A stretch of DNA of 64,000 nt, taken from contig JAEMBT020000008.1 of NCBI GenBank assembly GCA_018873245.2, positions 7,842,238 to 7,906,237 of the forward strand. Reading direction: 5' to 3'. The translations under genes were made by a program, and so were the position numbers. The first letter of the stretch is position 1, and each line of letters opens with the position of its first letter. The notes under the pieces were generated by a model. It was not told where the DNA came from, ran no database searches, and saw nothing but the letters and a program-made list of their open reading frames with translations. This document shows positions 59,760 to 64,000 of this stretch, one piece after another. The stretch is from Archegozetes longisetosus. Its lineage: Eukaryota > Arthropoda > Arachnida > Sarcoptiformes > Trhypochthoniidae.

Positions 59760-62043
59760 TTTGAGTAGATTTCAATATTTTTTTCGAAAAATAAATACTT
59801 ATGTTTGTAAAGAATATTTGTGTGAAAATTTGTTTTCATACCAAATGTTCACTGAGAGGTTGAGATTGTTTCTACCAATTTTATTACAAGTAGTTCATGG
59901 ATATTATTCCCAGATATAACTGACTCTATAGTAAATACGGATGTCACCTTTTAGCTGATCTAAAACAGGACAAAAAGTGCAAAAAGGATCCAGAGTATGC
60001 TTCTACAGTATGAAATACTTCGTAATACAATATTGAGAGTAAAGTATAATTTTTATAAAAGAAAAACACAATTACTTATCATGAGCTTAAATAAACTGAA
60101 ATTAAAACAGCTCACAAAATAAATGAATAGTTTAGGTTTGAACATATGTCTTTCTCAAAGTTAAATTAAGAAATGAAAGGAAAACTTTAGTAAAATTTTG
60201 GTTATGCAGTACTATAGTCAATTTAGGGATTAAAGATATGATTGATTTGATAGAGTTAGAGTCTGTGCTTATCAGTTTCAATTCAGTTTTAAGATTTAAT
60301 ATTTTATACTTGCATTCAACACCATTCGCAATATTTAAAATTTCAGTTATTAATTCCTTTTGAAGATATACCCATTGGAATTCAACACTAGCAATAGCTT
60401 TATTTCAACAACTATTTGTTGACAAACACTTAAATATCTCATAAATTCGATGTATTTTCTTTAAAATAATTTAAATAAAATTTAAGTTTTATAATCTTTA
60501 AGGAAAATAAGTAAATCTCCGCTCACTTAGGATATGTGACAAAGGAGAGTTCCGCGGCCTTATAGACCTCGGCCCCCAACCTCCGATTTTGTTGATATTT
60601 TTTATACTGATAAAGACGCTAAAATTAATGATAGTTTCTGCTTATGACCTTGAGCTTCAACCTATATTATATATGCTAGAAATTTTCAAAGCTCAAAAAT
60701 TCAAAATTCAATTACAAGAAAACCGTTAAAGATTTTTGAAGATTTTTTTTCACTAAAAATATAAGTATAATCAATAATTTTTACCACCAAAATATAAAAA
60801 TTATTGATTCAGAGATTAAAATTTTATAATGAAAAAAATTTTCAAAATTTTTTTTAAATATGGCGCCCCAAAAGACCCAAACAAAAAATCAAAGAAACTG
60901 TAAGATCTAATCGTGCAGTTTATTTTTATTCAAAGATCGGGTTGGGTCTTTTTGGGGCGCCATAGTTAAAAAGACGAAAATCTCTCAATAATATTTTAAG
61001 TCGTTTTTTATGTAAATGAATGTTTAAAATATTTTTATAATTAGTGTTTACTCAAAATCTTATTCAAACACAAGGTTTCTGTCAAAGAAACATTGATCAT
61101 TCTCTTGTAATGAATTTTTGAACGTCTAAACCCTGAAAATTCAAACAACACGTTGTAGACTTTGACATCAAAATTAATACACAAACTACTTTCGATTTTA
61201 ATCTGATTCAATTAAATGAAATTCATAATAGTCAAAGTTTCCAAAAATAAACTGATTTTATTGTTCTATAAAAAAAATTAGTTTATACATATCTGAGGGG
61301 CCGGGGCCAATGTCATTTAGAACTCCTCTTTCTATATTCCAGGACTGTCCCGGCGAAGCCAGAACGCGTGACACCTGTAAAGCAAACCACAGACACTTTC
61401 TCTTGCCTTTAGTCTGATTTATAACAGGAAATCAATTCGAACTAAATATCTTAAATTTTTCTATAATCAGATCATTATTTTTTAGAATATTATTGATGTG
61501 AAAATCAATATCTTGAACAGCATACTTTCAACTGATTTCTTCTCTAAATTATATGAATATAAATTTGTTTATTAATTTTAATTATTTGATGGCTTAACGA
61601 AAAAAGAGATAACTGAAGTTTATTCTGAACTGAATATATATTGAAATAGTAATGGACATGCTCAGTTCACGCATTCGTAGATTTTTACATTTAACACTCG
61701 TGCTCTTGGTATAGCACGTTAAGCATATGCATTTTATCTAATTGATGTATTATAATTTACTTAAATACTTAGAATGAATTATAAAAAATATTGAAACTAT
61801 AAATTGTTTCATTAAAATCAATTAATGAATATAACAACTGCAGGCACATATGGCAAAAAAATAAAATGAAAGCAAATATAAATTAACCAACTATAACATT
61901 TCAACATTTTGTTTATTAATCAATCCTTTGTTTAAAATTCATTTGAAAAGTATATTTCATTTCGAAATGTTTGAGTTTAACATTGATTTAAATAAAACTA
62001 TTGATGGAAACATTAATAACATTTTAATTGATACTAAATTTAA
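59760..62043. other. Intergenic with repeat remnants
   Basis: Apart from the hairpin at 60859-60964, two GC-rich patches at about 60540-60590 and 61295-61370 look partly inverted (AAAGGAGAGTTC versus AAAGAGGAGTTC; GGCCCCC) and could be the tips of a degraded 0.8-kb element. No coding signal. Confidence 0.4.
60859..60964. repeat. Hairpin MITE, about 106 bp
   Basis: The ends TATGGCGCCCCAAAAGACCC and GGGTCTTTTTGGGGCGCCAT form about 22-bp inverted repeats around an AT-rich spacer. They are much GC-richer than the surroundings. Confidence 0.75.
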
Positions 62044-62994
62044 TCATTCTGAATATTTAAGTCCCGAATCGCACAAAATTGTTACAACCCAACTCTCTTC
62101 TGGAATAAGTCCAGAATTCAAAAGCTTAACACATGCGGCAACGTTTGCACCAGAAGTAAATCCAACATAAATTCCTTCTTTTTCAGCTAGCAGGTTCTTA
62201 TAATAAATTGCTTCTTCATCGGTGATACCAATGCTATCATCGAGCGTTTCAAAAGTAAATAAAGGCATAACGAAACCATAACCTGAGCCCTGTAGTATAT
62301 GATGTGGCTTAGTAACAGTTTCTCCTTTAATTACTTGCGAACCGAATGGTTCGACTGATGCACAAAATATCTTATCATTCATTTTCTTTAGAAAACGTGA
62401 AATCCCAGTATAAGTACTAGCACTCCCAACAACTGAAACAAATGCGTCAACTCTACCACCAGTCTGTCTCCAAATTTCTGAACCTGTATTCAACTCATGA
62501 GCCAAACATTGAGACTCATTGAACATAGAGTTTGCATTGTAAGCTCCAAGCTGTTCACCCAATTCTTTGGCTTTATCTTTTACTGCTTCGAAATCTTTTT
62601 TGGTCACATTTCCTGGTTTGCCATCGACTTGTGGCACAAGAACTACATTAGCTCCTAATGATCTCATCATTTGTGCCCTTTGAGGACTATTGCCTTCAGA
62701 CATAGTTAGAGTTAATGGATGCCCGCGTATTGCACAAACCAAAGCCAGACCACATCCTAAGTTACCACTCGTCAGTTCAACCACGGGTTCTCCGGGTCCT
62801 AATTGACCACTTTCAATTGCGCTATCAATCATAGCGAGAGCGGCCCTATCCTTAACACTTCCACTGGGATTTAAAAATTCGCATTTGGCGAGAATGCGTC
62901 CCTTTCCTGTCCACAAGCGGTCTAATGCTAAAAGTGGCGTATTTCCAATTAAATCAATCGCTGAATTAGTTATTCCATCTATTCTTGAGGACAT
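62044..62994 (-). CDS. Cysteine synthase / beta-cyanoalanine synthase-like, intronless
   Basis: PLP-dependent beta-substitution enzyme of the cysteine synthase family: makes cysteine from O-acetylserine and sulfide, or beta-cyanoalanine from cysteine and cyanide. One uninterrupted 316-codon frame. Landmarks: IDLIGNTPLLALDRL, the PLP lysine K48 in NPSGSVKDRAA, the substrate loop ELTSGNLGCGLAL, EGNSPQRAQMMRSLGANVVL, VGSASTYTGISRFLKK at the PLP-phosphate loop (normally GTGGT), CASVEPFGSQV, HHILQGSGYGFVMP and GFTSGANVAAC. Animals usually lack this bacterial-type enzyme. Spider mites and some moths carry one acquired from bacteria that detoxifies cyanide, and the lack of introns fits that origin. 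The GSAST variant of the phosphate loop, and Leu/Cys replacements in TSGN-TGIG, suggest a diverged paralogue whose activity is not certain. Confidence 0.9.
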   Translation of the reverse strand: MSSRIDGITNSAIDLIGNTPLLALDRLWTGKGRILAKCEFLNPSGSVKDRAALAMIDSAIESGQLGPGEPVVELTSGNLGCGLALVCAIRGHPLTLTMSEGNSPQRAQMMRSLGANVVLVPQVDGKPGNVTKKDFEAVKDKAKELGEQLGAYNANSMFNESQCLAHELNTGSEIWRQTGGRVDAFVSVVGSASTYTGISRFLKKMNDKIFCASVEPFGSQVIKGETVTKPHHILQGSGYGFVMPLFTFETLDDSIGITDEEAIYYKNLLAEKEGIYVGFTSGANVAACVKLLNSGLIPEESWVVTILCDSGLKYSE

Positions 62995-64000
62995 TATTAC
63001 TTTAATTAATTAAATAAGTAAAACTTGAAATCCTATTGCAATAAGTAAAGACTTTAATAACGAAAATTATGTTGTGTCTGTGGAACTTTAATTTCTTTAA
63101 GCAGATGTTGTTTAATAGTTGTATATAAAATATGATAAATTTCTTTTGGATAGATAGTTATATCAAATAATTTATACTTTGAAAGAAGTGTATTTTATTT
63201 GCGAAATACAATTTTAATCTAATCTCAATGTAATGTATCTTCTATTATACAAAAGTAGTTCTCAAACTTTTCAGATGGCTTATCAGTAAAGCATACCCAA
63301 AACTCTGATTGCACTACCAGTGGCGAAGTCAGAAAATTTTGAATGGGATGCACAAAACCCGAAATCCCGAGAAATATTGAATTTGTTTAGAAATAGCTTT
63401 TGTCGTTAAAGCCTATAGTTGTAATAGTTTTAAATTCGAATTATGAACAGCGTCTCTAGAAGTTCTGGAATGGCCAGTACTGTACTGAATAGTCCTCCGA
63501 GTCCAGATAGAAGAAAACAGTCATTCCTTGACATGCAAATGTCCAGTAGTAGAGTTTATGATAATTTTAGAGAATTAATTGTAGAATAAATGGAAAAATC
63601 ATTAAGTTTTTAGTATAAAACTCTATTATTGACAATACCTTAAACTCAAAGGCTTCGCAAAAGTTTGCAAACACTGTAATAGTATCCAAAAAAGTTTGTA
63701 TAATAATTATTTAATAGCTTCGAGTTTCTGCAGAAAATAATAACCAATCAATTAGATCCTCAAATGAATCACAATATCAATAAGAAAATTGCAATCTCGT
63801 TGCAAAAAAATAAAACTATTGAAAATTTTATCCTGGAAAGTACCAGAAAAAATTGAGAGATATGTTGAAGTATAAACAAATCATATACAATCTGGCAACG
63901 CTAATTTATTTTTAATCCATTTAAGTGTTTTCAGTTTATATTTTCCATTTTTAGAACTTAATCAACTTTTGTATGAATTAAGACATGAAAATATTTAGTG
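62995..64000. other. Mostly non-coding
   Basis: Near 63320, AGTGGCGAAGTCAGAAAAT resembles a repeat end. A 48-codon open stretch from ATG at 63443 to TAA at 63589 has coding-like composition (Ser/Pro/Arg-rich, NSPPSPDRRKQSFLDMQM), unlike its AT-rich surroundings; it could be an exon or a retro-fragment. Nothing else recognised. Confidence 0.35.

Noticed and set aside
60538-61340. Possible 0.8-kb element with GC-rich inverted tips
   Set aside because: Only short partial matches between the tips and no target duplication; not strong enough to call.
1-64000. tRNA, rRNA and CRISPR-like structures
   Set aside because: No B-box-like GGTTCGAATCC motif, rRNA core or regularly spaced repeat was found by eye; weak RNA genes could still be missed.

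Overview
The window is strongly AT-rich eukaryotic nuclear DNA. Its genes are split by mostly short introns (about 56 to 90 bp, GT...AG), and it is crowded with transposon debris and long inverted repeats. Gene content points to an arthropod, most likely an acariform mite of the spider-mite side. The clue is an intronless bacterial-type cysteine synthase / beta-cyanoalanine synthase-like gene, a horizontally acquired gene known from spider mites. A divergent gustatory-receptor-like gene and a juvenile-hormone/acetylcholine-type carboxylesterase agree with this. No rRNA, tRNA or CRISPR was recognised. The species call is an inference.

Layout. 3.1-7.8 kb: four collinear open exons that join in phase 0 into a protein with about five Myb/SANT-like repeats; its largest intron holds a MITE with a 10-bp target duplication. 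7.9-8.4 kb: mariner relic. 9.7-11.0 kb: broken gene with a C-type lectin domain, an 11-residue-repeat coiled coil and a tail-collar-like domain. 12.7-17.2 kb: nine-exon lysosomal beta-mannosidase (GH2). 17.9-18.8 kb: hAT relic. 19.1-20.6 kb (minus): receptor-like multi-pass membrane protein. 22-22.9 kb: foldback element. 23.1-25.2 kb (minus): glucosylceramidase (GH30) with two one-base deletions. 25.9-26.3 kb: deleted mariner. 27.1-28.1 kb (minus): secreted GH19 chitinase. 28.3-32.0 kb (minus): decayed LINE with a piggyBac-type MITE inside. 32.5-33.6 kb: DNA element with an inner palindrome.

35.4-51.9 kb: a small family of secreted cysteine-rich proteins: an intact gene at 36.7 kb, a decaying tandem copy at 42.8 kb and a diverged intact member at 51 kb, plus an orphan 3' flank suggesting a lost copy. 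An unidentified minus-strand spliced gene lies between the first two. The same interval carries a mariner MITE, several hairpin elements (one made mostly of GA/CT microsatellite and flanked by a 9-bp duplication), a pogo/Tigger-type relic and an almost complete intron-containing mariner.

53.9-63 kb: exon of a small membrane protein, a nearly perfect 399-bp-arm palindrome with a GC-richer loop, a secreted carboxylesterase (minus), and the cysteine synthase-like gene (minus).

Functionally, beta-mannosidase and glucosylceramidase are lysosomal glycan/glycolipid hydrolases. The chitinase, esterase and cyanoalanine-synthase-like enzyme fit digestion or detoxification in a feeding mite. No operon-like logic is expected. 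The most unusual signals are the multi-repeat Myb-like gene, the lectin/coiled-coil/collar fusion, the cysteine-rich family and the population of very young foldback elements.
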